From: Cymodocea nodosa
Taxonomy: Eukaryota; Streptophyta; Magnoliopsida; Alismatales; Cymodoceaceae
Assembly: GCA_036874045.1 (NCBI GenBank)
Contig: CM072341.1
Location: 10,800,501 to 10,864,500, forward strand
Direction: 5' to 3'
DNA length: 64,000 nucleotides
Shown in pieces: positions 37,354-49,213 of the stretch; the first letter of the stretch is position 1, and each line of letters begins with the position of its first letter. Below the pieces are notes generated by a model. The model was not told the origin of the DNA. It worked only from the letters and a program-made list of their open reading frames with translations, and ran no database searches. The translations under genes were made by a program, and so were the position numbers.

Positions 37354-39335
37354 ATGGATAATACTGAAATCTTAGTTATGACTAAAGGATAGACCACTAA
37401 TTGTCCTCCTATATTCGAAGGTAGCAATTATGACTACTGGAAATATAAGATGAAAGTATTCTTTAAGTCAATTGATTTCAAATTATGGCATATAATTAGC
37501 AATCTTATAGTGTTAGTTATGACTTCATATGATACTTGGACTTTTGATGAAAAGGAGCGAATGACACTGAATACTAAAGTTTTAAATATCTTGTTTTGTG
37601 CTTTATCTCATGATCAATTTAACAAAGTTTCTGCATATCAAACTGCATATGAGATATGGCATGTATTAGAAGTTGCCAACGAAGGTATTAACTAGGTCAA
37701 GAAATCTAAGATTAATATGTTAGTACATAAATATGAGTTTTTAAAATGCATGAAAATGAATGTATCTCTGATATGTTTTCTTGTTTTCTTGAGATTGTAA
37801 ATTCATTAAAATCTTTAGGCAAGAAATTCGAGGAAAAAGACTTAGTAAGAAAGATCCTTAGATCTTTAACTAAAATTTAGGTTCAAAAGACAACATCGAT
37901 TGAAGTGTCCAAAGATTTAAATACATATACTCTCAATGATCTCATAGGCAATCTGACAGCCTATGAAGTACAACATTTAGATCCAAAAGAGAAGAATCCT
38001 AGAAGGGATCTAGCTTTTGAGGCTGATAAAGTCTCAGAAGTCACTAGTGATTCTGATGATGATTTACTATTGTTGACTAGAAAATTTAGAAATTTATTGA
38101 AGAAACGCAGGAACTTCAGGTCAGCAAAGACATCTAGAGATATAGAGAAGAAGTCATTTATGAAAGATAAAATCATATGCTACAAGTGTAACAGGCCGAG
38201 TCACTTTCAAACTGATTGTCCTCTTAACAAATATAAGAAGAATTTGAGGAGGAATTTCAGGAATAAGAAATTCAGAAAGAGAAGGGCACTTAAAGTGACA
38301 TGGGATGACTCTTCAACTTCACGAAGTAAAGAAACAAATGATTCAACATCAGACAATGAATCCTCATCAAAATCAGATTTAGAAGAAAATTTGGCAAATG
38401 TGCTTCATGGCAAAATCTAGTGAGGTATCCTCTAATTAAAATGCTAGTTTTGATAGTTTTGATGGATTACTTATGGAATACAATAAACTAGCTAGAAAAT
38501 ATAAGAAAGTAAAAACAGAAGGAAAGAACACTAGGAAAATTCTAGATGAATTTGAAAATAAGATTGATTTTCTAAACTCTACGTTGAATAAATTTAAAGA
38601 AGAAAATCAAAAGCATGGATAAGAAATTTTAATGTTTACTACAATAGAAAGAAAATTGCATGCTAATTGTGAAAATTTAATTGCTGATAAAAAGAAAATG
38701 ATCTGTGAAGTTGAAAAACTGAAATTGACTATTATTGATTTAAATTCAGAAATTGATATGTTAAAGATTAAGGTTCGTGATCAAAAGACTACATTAAGTA
38801 AATGGAATAATAGTCAAACTATAACAAATGAACTCAGTAGTAAAATATCAAATGTAGAAAAACATGGTATTGGTTTACATGATGCATCTTTTGAAAATTA
38901 TATATTACATGATGGTACTACTAAAAATAATGTCTTTATTTCTAATACTAAGAATAGTAAAAGAAAAACTATTCTGTGTGTAATTAAAAGGGGAGATAAA
39001 TATGTGCAAATTGATAAAATGTAGCATAGCACACAATGTAAGAATTTCAAAAGAAATTTAAAAAAAAATTAGACTAAGTCATTTAAGGATTTTAATATTA
39101 TTGATCAGTTTTCTTCATATTTAAAAAATATCAGATGTTGGGATCAACAATCAAATAATTTCAGAAAGGAAAATTTCAACTCTAGTTTACATAGAGATAA
39201 ATGTTATGATAATTATAATACTAAGAGAAATAAACACAGGAATAATTATTAGAAAATAGATAAGTTGAAGTTTAAAAATATTGATTATTTTGATATGACT
39301 CTCTAAAATTCTTGGACCCACTCAGAAATGGGTTC
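37354..39335 (+). pseudogene. Decayed gag of element B
   Basis: It starts at the ATG at 37354 and is stopped soon after. Open pieces: 37450-37695 (gag N-terminal part, FKLWHIISN), 37905-38420 (DLNTYTLNDLIGNLTAYEVQ, then a basic stretch and a CCHC knuckle CYKCNRPSHFQTDC near 38178-38220, then an Asp/Ser-rich section), 38632-39024 (coiled coil with KLKLTIIDLNSEIDMLKIKV). It corresponds segment by segment to the C gag (62205-60193). It ends at insertion E. Confidence 0.85.
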
Positions 39336-39866
39336 TGTTTAGAATGAAAAAGTGCATATTATTAACGGTTAAATGATGGTTAATTGCATAATATTTAGCT
39401 TATCATATGAGAATTAAGCCATTATGTTATAATTGCACTGTTATATGCTTTAATTGAAGAATCTGCTTAATTTTGGGGAATTAATGTTAATTTAGTACAT
39501 TTATGAACTGTCGGTAAGTTGCAGGCTGTGAAATTCTTAAGTATCCAAATTTCCTAATATTTCGGATAGTTATGTTTAACATACCGAACAAATTCGGACG
39601 GTTATGTTTAACAGACTGAATATGTATCAGATAGTTATGTTTAAATTGTCGAACAGTTATGTTTAGAGAGAATATTTTATTATTTCCAGATGTACACGTG
39701 TCGAAACCAGAATGAATGTCTTAAGTGAATTTTCGGTGAGTTAGCTGTAACTATCCGAAAATGCATCTGAGCATCGGATAGTTATACCTGTAACTCTCCA
39801 AAATGTTATTTTATGTTTAAACTGCTGTTGACATGTGTCGAGATCTGGTAGATTTACTTAAGTTAT

Positions 39867-40130
39867 AACTCGTTAAGTTAGCATAATTGTACGTGTTGAG
39901 TTACATGAATATACACTAAGGTAACGCGTTATGTTAGCGGCTTATTTCTTTATTACATGTATTTTATGCACGTGTTGAATTTAAATGCTTTAGAATATCA
40001 CGTGAGATGCACATGTTTAACTCGTTAAATTAACATAACTGCACGCGTTGAGTTACATGAATATACACTAAGGTAACGCGTTAGGTTAGCGTCTTATTTC
40101 TTTATTGCATGTATTTTATAGTTATTTTCT
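39867..40130. repeat. 152-bp tandem duplication inside element E
   Basis: AACTCGTTAAGTTAGCATAA at 39867 recurs as AACTCGTTAAATTAACATAA at 40019. The shared wording runs on through GTTGAGTTACATGAATATAC and GGTAACGCGTTA. The second copy is partial. Confidence 0.85.
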
Positions 40131-41168
40131 AAAATGCCACTATAGCGGTTGCAGGAATAGACAGTTGGAAGGAAAAACCACATTTGCACGTATCACACAG
40201 GAATTCAATCGCGCATGGAGAAGGAAGCATCGCCGTTGATCTGAAGGAAGAAAATCCAACCGATCATTTAAGCAGAAGCAGTTACTACTGAAGAAATATA
40301 AAAGAAAAGAAAAAAAGAAGAAGAAAGTGTGATCGATGGACGGCCAGTGTATACAAAGGAGGAGCACCGAGCTTTCTGCAGACAGTATCGGTGATTCTTC
40401 GAAGTATCACACCAACCATTGTTATCACCACCATAATCACCAATCATCGGAGGTCTGTGAGGATACTTGCCTGATGTCGGGTCAATTCCGAGCTAAACAC
40501 AATGCCTAACAACCACTGTGAGGAGTGATCGAGTCGCGGGAAGGGAAGACATTTTCACCAAGCGCCGACTCATATTTCAGGAGATCGTAAAGCTTTTAGC
40601 CTTGGCTTCGGGTTGATGCCTGTATGCTGAAGAGGAGATCATCTTGCAATTCTGGACTCGCGATTCTATAGGGAGAGGAGACAGAATTGTAAGTGGTTTA
40701 ATTTTCAGTAGTGTAATCGCGTTGCAAGTAGTGTCGGAAGTATTTACTGTCAAGTGAGATTAGTTTACATTTCACCTTTCGCCCATTTCCATGTTCACAT
40801 CAAAACAAAAATACCAAAAACAATTTATCTTTGTTTGTATGTTGTATTTGAGTGTTGTATTGTTTGTGTTGTATCGTGATTAATGTTATCTGTATCAGTT
40901 TTATGATTGTTTTATGTTAGTTTTAATTTTACAGTTTATTGAAATTGGTTCGTACAAAAAACTTAAAGATTTTAATGGTGACTGTTTGAATCATCTGAAT
41001 GTTAGTATTGCTTATTGATAAATCCAATGTTAACTAGCATTAAAAAGCTTAATTGATGTTATTTACAATCTGTGGAATCGCCCAATGGTTGGCTGAATTC
41101 TTCTATAAATAGCAATATTATAAAGAAGAGACAGGCTCGTGGAGTTAACTTAAGTACACGAGGATAGT

Positions 41169-41227
41169 CCGTTGAGTTAGCCATAACTCAACGAACTTAG
41201 TCCGTTGAGTTAACTATAACTCAACGG
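41169..41227. repeat. Pair of palindromes in element E
   Basis: CCGTTGAGTTA followed after three bases by the complementary TAACTCAACG at 41169-41194, and a near copy CCGTTGAGTTA..TAACTCAACGG at 41202-41227. Both can fold into short hairpins. Confidence 0.8.
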
Positions 41228-41506
41228 AGTGCTTATTGAATATAAATTTGAATTGTTCACAATCAAACATTTCTTAAATTCGTCAGCAATTCCCTATGGG
41301 ATCGACCTGTACTTGCACACTAATACAATAGACATTGTGCACTTGCAGTTAAAGTACAAATTGGAATTAATATCTAAATTGTATTAAAGGTTGTTTGTTT
41401 ACTTCTAAAAGAAAGAATAGGCATAAAGATAAATTAACTAAGTAAAAAATAGAAGTAACAAATCCAAGTTTTTCTAGTGTAGTGTTGGGAAAACCCAAAC
41501 AGGTTC

Positions 41507-43011
41507 CAAGAAATAAAATCTCTTCTTAACTATTTTGCAAGTACACAAATCAAAATGGATAATGGATAGTGGAGCATCTAGCCATATGACTGGAGATATA
41601 CGATTACTTACAAAAGTAACAAAGACCAAGAACGTACAAGTTACCTTTGGAAATAAAAGCAAAACAAATATCCTTGGGTCTAGCAAGGTTCAGGTAACTG
41701 AAAAATGTTTTATAAATGATGTCTTATTAGTGGAAAACTTAGGTTTTAATTTATTTAGTGTTCCTATTTTAACGAAGTTTTATAGAGTAATTTTTGAAAA
41801 AGATACCTGTAAAATTATGGACATGTCTACAAATGAAATTTTATTTACTACATATAAGAAAGGATCTGTTTGTATTTTGAATTTGCCTTCTGATATTATT
41901 AAAGATAACATTTACTTAATTACAAAATCAGATGAAGTTATTTTATGGCATAGAAGGCTAGAACACTTAAACTTAAAATTATTACAAAAGCTGTCTAAAA
42001 AGAATCTAGTTAGAGGTTTACCTAGTATTAAGTACTCGAAAGAGTTTATGTGTGATGCATGTCAAATAGGTAAATTATATAAAACATCCTTTAAAAGTTT
42101 AAATGAAATAACAAGCAAAAGAGTATTAGAACTTGTGCATATAGATTTATTTGGACCTACTAGGACTACTAGTCTAAGAGGTAAAAATTATGCTTTTGTA
42201 CTAGTTGATGACTATTCTAGGTTTACTTGAGTTTATTTAAGATATTCTTGACTATTCTAGCCTAATAGAACTGAAGTTTTTGAAATATTTAAGATATTCT
42301 ATAATAAAGCTCAGAATGAGCAAAATGTTAAAATTCAAAAACTTAGGAGTGATCATAATAGTATAGAATTTGATAATGAGCAAATGGACTCCTTTTGTGA
42401 AGAATTAGGCATAGATCATAGGTACTCATTTCCAAGAGCTCCTTCACAAAATGGGATAGTAGAACATAAAAACAAAAAATAAATCACTTTAGGAAATGTC
42501 TAAAACCACATTAAATGAAAATAAGTTACCCCTATCTCTCTAGGCAGAAGTAGTTCATATAACATGTTATGTTATAAATAGAGTACATCTAAGACTAATT
42601 TTGGATAAAACTCCTTATGAGATATGGTAAAAGAGGGTTCCCAAAATAAGTTATTTAAAATCCTTTGGCTGCAAGTGTTTTATTTTAAACATTAAAGAAC
42701 GTAGAGACAAATTTAGAGCCAAATCAAATGAGGGTATTTTTGTTGGTTATTCCATTAGAAGTAAGGCATATAGAGTATATAATAAATCAACAAAAACCAT
42801 TGAGGAAACCCTACATGTGAAATTTCATGAAAATTCTCATTTGGATTTTAGACATGCTGAAAACTTTGATTCAGAAATTCTCCTAGAAATGGTACCAAAT
42901 GATGTTGACAGAGAAATTGAGAGATTATTTGACAAAATAAGAAATATAAACTTAAATGATGAAGATTTAGAAGAAAATAATGTCATACCTATAGAAAATG
43001 TGGAACAACAT
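41507..43011 (+). pseudogene. Protease-integrase of element B
   Basis: The open piece 41535-42230 carries the protease active-site block (MDSGASSHMTG; DSG is the aspartic protease triad), then the integrase zinc-binding region (HRRLEHLN ... CDACQIGK, an HHCC pattern) and the start of the DDE core (DLFGPTRTTSL, VDDYSRFT). It then hits a stop. 42230-42310 contains a small local duplication (AAGATATTCT twice). Further core motifs follow in broken frames (RSDHN near 42345, NGIVEHKN near 42450). 42817-43011 is the integrase tail, cut by insertion C. Confidence 0.85.
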
Positions 43012-44234
43012 TGTAGGATCGTCTGTATCACAAGAGGGGGGGTGAATTGTGTATTTAATAATTAAATACTAGCAGATAAAACAAGAGCACAAAACACTCG
43101 TAAATGAAATTCTATTCTTTTATTTCAAGACAGAATTTACAATATCTTTCAGCTCAATTCCCTTCTTGACGGTTTTGATACAGTAATGTTTGATATACAA
43201 TTCAAATAGGAAAACAAAGCTCTTTTACAAAACTAATTTTGAATTGTATAAAACCTGATCTTTATGCACACAGCTTCTTTCTTTCTCTTTGCTCAGCTTT
43301 TGTATCTCTTCTTCTCCAATTGTCGAATTTCCAGACTTCTTACGTTTTCAGCTCCTTTTCTGAAATTGCTTGGAATTTCAAACTTCTTCTGATGTTGGAG
43401 AATTTTTCAAAATATGAATATTCAAACTTAACTTTTCAGTTAGGGATCCGGATTGAATATTCAGACTTGGTTTTTGAGATTGGGATCCTCCTTTTGTAAT
43501 GTAGCTCGTACTCTCTATTTGTAGTCGAACTCTGTTGTCTTTCACGTTCAACATGTTCATCCACTTGATCCACAATCCATAATCCATAATCCACGTACTA
43601 ATTTTCTCTTTAATCCAAATTACTATCTTTTTGAGTTTCCACTTTCTCCACAATCATTTTGAATTTCCACGATCTCCACTCGTAGATATATCGAAAATTT
43701 TATCTTCCTTGAGTCTTGTAGAATATCTTCTAAGTCTTTGATTTAGTTGAACATTTATCTTTTAAGTACTGTAAAAACTTGAACACTTATCCTTTAACTC
43801 TTCGAGTTTTTGCACCTGCAAAACACATGACTAAACAAAGAAACTTATCTGTTCGTTAGTCTTTTTATAAAACTCGAACAGTTATCTATCGATGCGTATA
43901 AAAACTCGAATAGTTATCTAACTATTAGATTTTTCATTACCGAACGCACATGGAAAACACGTGACAACTTAAAACATTAAAAACACACGTGTAGATAACT
44001 TAACTATACGAGTTTTTAATATAAAGTATTCGACAGAAACGAAATGTTAACTATCCGAAAGTTTAACTATTGCAAATCTAACTCTTTGGAAATCTTTAAT
44101 TTATCCAACATAAAAATGAAACTTTCCGATAATCTGTTAACTATTATACTTACAGAAATATACTTAGAGAATATTATGTAGACTTATTTAAAAATGTTAA
44201 TAAAGCATATATCATCAAAATTAAATACCTAACA
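43012..44234 (-). repeat. 3' LTR of element C
   Basis: 1223 bp; on the minus strand it starts TGTTAGGTATT right after the polypurine tract and ends CCTACA. Against the 5' copy I count about 12 mismatches and one indel in the first 375 plus-strand bases, mostly transitions. Confidence 0.93.
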
Positions 44235-44235
44235 A

Positions 44236-44340
44236 TCTCCCCCTTTTTGATGATGTCAAAATCTAATAAGTCACATAATTTATATTTCCCCCTTTTTGGC
44301 ATTATAAAAAAGTAAACAAACTATTTTCTCCCCCTTTAGG
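44236..44340 (-). promoter_or_regulatory. Tandem polypurine tracts of element C
   Basis: Three minus-strand copies: CAAAAAGGGGGAGA at 44249-44236 (adjacent to the LTR), CCAAAAAGGGGGAA at 44299-44286, and CCTAAAGGGGGAGA at 44340-44327. Repeated tracts and the ATCATCAAAAAGG context are a hallmark of Sireviruses. Confidence 0.85.
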
Positions 44341-44558
44341 AAGTTAAGCAAGTTAAATGTAAGGAAGGAAATCTTACTAAGTATATATTAATCGAGATGA
44401 TAGTTTCAAACATACATAAAATTTATGGATTAAGCATAAACTGTTTAAACATAAACTGTGAAAAATAATCACATAACATTAAATTCAGTAAACAGTTGAC
44501 ATAATATTTTTGGTTAGAAATTACAAGAAATAAATCATGTGATACATAATTTGTATTA

Positions 44559-47180
44559 TCACAAGCCTCTTTGTCTTCGAAAAATATCAATCAGAGTATC
44601 TGAAATTTTATTTGCAATATCTGTACTAACTTTGTTTATTTGATCAAGTAATGCCTGATCTAAATCATTTTGAGAAACTTGTGATGGTTGTTGTAAAAAT
44701 TCAGTATGAATGTTTGTATCTATACCTGTATGTATTTCTCTGTGTATACCTTGTTATATATTTGTATGTATATCTTGTTGTATATCTGTATGTTATTGTG
44801 TTTCTATAAATTGTGTGGATTGTTGCTGTGCTTGCCGTTGGGACTGAGTTTGCCGATTCTGTTGTTGTTGTTGTCTGAGGACAGGTGTATCTACTTCTTA
44901 GTATTTTTGGAGTTCCTTTGTAGGGAAAGATCTTGACTTTAATCTTTTCTGTGGCCAAGGTGTAATATCTGTTTGAGTTGCCACAATTCTCAAAATCGTA
45001 TCACCATAAAATAATTTACTTTGCAAATGTAAGATATGAGAAACAAAAATATTATACCAGTTCACCTGTATATTGTTAATTAATGCATATGTAGCATAAA
45101 GACAACATCTGCCAACTTCTGCCCCATGACCAAACATCTGAAACAATGTAGCATGCAATATTTTTGCAATAAAACGTGCTTGGCCATTTAAGTCATTTAG
45201 TAACCTCAATGGTTTGTTGGCAATTGGATATTTGGCTAAAGTTTGAATGTCCCATCCTAAATGATAAATCTGTTTTCTTTCTAATAATTTAACTCCTTCA
45301 TTTTTCAGACCAAGTACTTGATAAAGTAAATCTGGAGTTAAATATATGTCATTGTCTTGTATATTAGAAACAGGAATACCTTCTTCCACTGTTAAGTTTG
45401 AGTAAAAACAACTGATAAGTTAAGGTATAGCAAGATGGCCTAGCTGTTGTGGAAGTAGAGTCAACAAGCCTTGAAATTCAAATAGTTCATGTATGTGTGC
45501 CATCCCTTCAAACTTAACTGGTCTTGAATATAAAACTGTAAAAGTTTTATATGTTTGAAATTTGTCATAACAGGAATTATTTCTGAACCATAATAGTGTA
45601 TGTTCATTTAAACTCTATTCAGGATTAGGTATTTTCCTATCATGATGTTCTGATCTGGGACTTGTTTCAATATTATCAGCAGCATCTATATTTTCAGATC
45701 TTTCAGAATTGGTGGAATTTCTATCAAAATTAGTATAAATGTTTGAAATATCTGTTATTGTCATATCAATAATCTGCTGAAATTCTATTGTTTGTTCTTC
45801 TGGAAACATTTCAGTAGCAACAGTCTCTGTAACAATCTATATATCAGCAACATGTATATCTATATTTGATCTATACAACTGTCTCTGTATGAAAGAATGT
45901 TCTATATCTGTTTGTGGAATAGAATCATCCTGTATTTCTGAAATTTGTATATGTGAGACATTGGTAGTATCATATTCTATTTGTAACTGTGTATGTTGTT
46001 GATTATATACATTTATCAACAAGTATACTATATACTGTAACAGACATAACCATACATATAAAGTGTAGTATAAGCAGCTGTACCAAAATTCAAAAGTCTT
46101 TGTTCGAGATACAGTAAGAGGAAAAATATTTGTACATTCCTCTTCAGATGAAATATCTCCAAAATTCATAGACTTAGTGTCTATGTCATCAATAATATCA
46201 TCAAATTTGATATCATCTGTATATGTATCATCAAAATTTCCTACATGCTCTCTTTCCGTAGTAAAAGAATGTGTGCTTGCAGCATTGTGTGAAAAACTGT
46301 CCATTGTATTAAAAGATACATTATGCACTAATGTGACACAATACCTTAGAGTATATGCTTGTAAGCCAATATTTGTCATATCTACTGGGATTCTTGACAA
46401 AAATGTCTATCCAGCTTCTGCAATGGTGTATAGTTTTCCATTTTTCACTGATTCTTCTTTTTACTGCAATATTCTTTATACACCTACAATTAGTCCAAAA
46501 TATTCAATTGTCTTTTTCTTTTTCCGACTATATGTCTGCAGTGTTTCAGGTTGTTCAGGAGGTTCTAAAATTGTCTTAATTTCTCTTGTTAAAGGCACCT
46601 GGGGTCTTGATGGTCCTTCACTATGATGCCTAGGTTGTAATAATGGAATATAGAGTTTTAAGCTCTCAACCTCTGCCATTTTAAGTTGATAAACTCTTTG
46701 TCCTTCACTTTGAAGGTTTATTTTGCTAATGGCAATTTTCTGTTCATCTATACACTATTTAATATCATCTAAAACAGCTAGGGGAAAATAATGTTGGGAA
46801 TACAAGGATTGTAATTCCTTGTTTGCATTTTCGATCATTGGTCCTTACTTCTTTCCGTAGTAAGTGATAGACTGTACCAATGTTTCTTGTACATGTTCAG
46901 AACTTACAACCATAGGGTTAGGTTGTAAATTTCTTTTCCATAAATGCAATGCGGAAAGTTTAGTCTGTTTTAGTCTAAATTGTGTTTCAACATAATTTCG
47001 AATAAATTTCCAACAGAAATTTTTCTCATCTTGAATAGCTTTTTTGATTTCGTGTAGTACTTCGTTTGAAAAAGTGTACCTAGAGTAGATGTCGTTGATT
47101 TCATTCTGTATTTTCTATAATTCCAGCTCTCTTTTCTACACTTTTGTCATTCTACCACATCCTCTTCCATGTACTGACAT
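44559..47180 (-). pseudogene. Envelope-like third gene of element C
   Basis: It sits between RNase H and the 3' LTR. It begins with an ATG at 47180 (MSVHGRGCGRM) and is interrupted by stops. Open pieces: 46679-46476 (MAEVESLKLYIPLLQPRHH), 46400-45837, 45809-45615 and 45389-44898. The second piece has an Asp-rich run, then a strongly hydrophobic stretch at about 46088-46005 (FWYSCLYYTLYVWLCLLQYI), a likely membrane segment. 45389-44898 holds the plant-retroelement domain (LTPDLLYQVLGLKNEG, LLNDLNGQARFIAKILHAT, YATYALINNIQVNW). A Gln/Thr-rich tail follows, ending at the stop 44561-44559. Some Sireviruses carry such a gene; whether it acts as an envelope is not known. Confidence 0.75.
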
Positions 47181-47249
47181 TGTCGATTAATCTTCGTTGT
47201 GCACTATAGAACTTAGTGGAAGTGAAGATTACGAAACTAGGGTTTTACC

Positions 47250-48110
47250 AAGGTAGAAACACGAAAGGTTGTTAGTAAAACATTTATAACTCTTTGAGTT
47301 TATAAATGGATAAACGGATTCAACCATTGAAATCATAAATATAAGATCCGTTACCGATAAATAACTCGAGTGCTTGCAATAACTATACAAGTTTTACAAC
47401 CAACAATTGCAGAATACTTAGCGTAACTGTTCATATAAAGAAAATAACTTCAGGCTAAGTGAAAAGTGAGAAAACTCAAAGACTTATGATAACTGTTCGA
47501 GTTTCTCGAAGGAATAGGTGTGAAAAGTCGAAGAGTTAAACATAACTGTTCGAGTTTCAACTAAGACATTATAAAGTAGTGAAATTCAACATGTGCCCAA
47601 TGTTAACTTAAGGTGTTTAGAAAGTTTCGGAGACTTATAAACCTAACTATTCGATGCTTAAGTGCATTTTGGAGAGTTACAGATAACCTTCCGAAAGATA
47701 ACTTAAGTCAATCGTCCAGATCATGACACGTGTACTTAAGCAGTTTTATAATACAGAGATGTTTCAGACAGTTATAAATTTAACTTTCCGATGGCCAAAC
47801 GCATTTCGGAGAGTTATAGATAACTTACCGAAAATCCACTTAAGTCATGCATTATGGTTTCGACACGTGTACTTTAGGAAATAATAAAATATTCTACGGA
47901 ACGTTTTAAAACATAACTGTCCGATACTTGCAATATAACTTGCCGAAACAATAGAAAATTTGGATACTTAAGAATTAAAAAGCCTGCAAGTCACCGACAG
48001 TTCAAAAATGTACTTAATTAAAGTGTATTTCCTGAAATTATGCAGATTCTTTCATGAAAACATATAATAGTTCATAAGAGATGAATTATTATACGAGAAA
48101 TTACTCCCCC
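47250..48110 (-). repeat. LTR-like U3 array inside element C, upstream of the envelope-like gene
   Basis: On the minus strand this matches the first part of element E (39420-39720): GAATCTGC, then AGTACATTT, GAACTGTCGGT, TTGCAGGC, ATTCTTAAGTATCC in the same order and spacing, followed by ACACGTGTCGAAACCA, CTTAAGT and TTTCGG words. Just upstream (48120-48107) is a purine tract GTAGGGGGAGTAA. So an LTR-like segment of the E type sits between RNase H and the envelope-like gene. It is not a complete LTR. Confidence 0.75.
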
Positions 48111-49213
48111 TACATAAATGTAGTGTAAAGAATTTATGGCGTACTTAAACTGGGTTGCCAAGCCCTAAGTAGATTTGGCTTTAAAAGGTCAAATAGCTTA
48201 CTTAAAGAGGATGCTAAGCCTTAAATAGATTTGAGTGTCTTCTGTTTTTTTTTTTTTTAATTTGAATTAAATACAGAAATAAGTAGTAGAGTTAACAATT
48301 TAGACTTTTTGGCTTTTATCTTATTCAGTTTACAAAAGAAAATTCATAGAGATATACCTTAAGGAACTTAAAAGAATTCAATAATGAGTACACAAACTTA
48401 AGACAATAAATATTGTACATTATGTGTAAAAAGTAGATAATAACAAAAAAAATAACAAGGATTATATGCATAGATTATGGTAGGATTGTTATAACACCTT
48501 GAAAGATAAATGAAGCTTGAGTACATTGCCTCCTTTTTTATTATTATATATTCATATATATATTTTATGTATTACCTCCCACAATATCATCTTTTTACGT
48601 GATCACAATCCCTTACTTAGGGGAAAGATAATCAGTTACTCAATGATAAGTGAGAACAGGTAATTTTTTTTTTTTTTAATTTTTAATTGTAATCTGAATT
48701 ACTTGCAAAATGAGTTCTCAATTAGCACATCCCAAACCAGTTGGTTTAAGTGACTAGGGTTTAAGATCCCCCAACGGACTTAATTACTCAAGTAATTACA
48801 GACAAAAAAAAAAACAAGAAAGTAAATTAAATTAGAGGCACCCATAAGACTTAATTTTCTAACAGAATGTTAATAACTTTCCTTTAATAAAAAGTACATA
48901 CTTTCTATGTATTTTCCTGTTAAAATCTTTGTAATAGCATATACATAAGTAACAAAAATATAGTTGGCACTCATATTGAATCAATTTAACTGTCCTTAAG
49001 TAATCTTTTCTGAATTTTTCTTAAATAAATTGACTTCAATAAAAATCAAAATTTCATAAATTCTTAACTACCAGAAAACTATAATTCGAAAATAGATATA
49101 TATATATATTTAATAATGAAGACATTAAATTCTAAAACTACCTTTATAGCAAACCAAAATACAATGAATAGGATCATTTAAATATCAGATAACCTACAGA
49201 TACTAAGTTCTAG
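48111..49213 (-). other. Spacer 3' of RNase H in element C
   Basis: Noncoding and AT-rich, with T/A runs near 48247-48259, 48666-48677 and 48806-48815. The frames are closed and no gene is recognised. Confidence 0.6.

Larger units (their letters stand above)
39336..41501 (+). mobile_element. Element E: solo-LTR-like insertion in element B
   Basis: 2166 bp, beginning TGTTTAGAATG and ending AAACCCAAACA (TG...CA with a 5-bp TGTTT/AAACA inverted end) and flanked by GGTTC at 39331-39335 and 41502-41506. Removing it restores the gag-to-protease sequence seen in C. It has no pol or gag, so it is best read as a solo LTR left by recombination. Its U3-like first part holds the palindrome/CACGTG/CTTAAG words shared by the other LTRs here. 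Orientation is inferred from similarity to the array in C. Confidence 0.82.

Noticed and set aside
40140..40367. Minus-strand open frame in E
   Set aside because: Low-complexity Phe/Leu product inside an LTR; no relatives recognised.
46177..46626. Plus-strand open frame of 149 codons
   Set aside because: Shadow of the minus-strand envelope-like gene, which has homologous counterparts in F and G.
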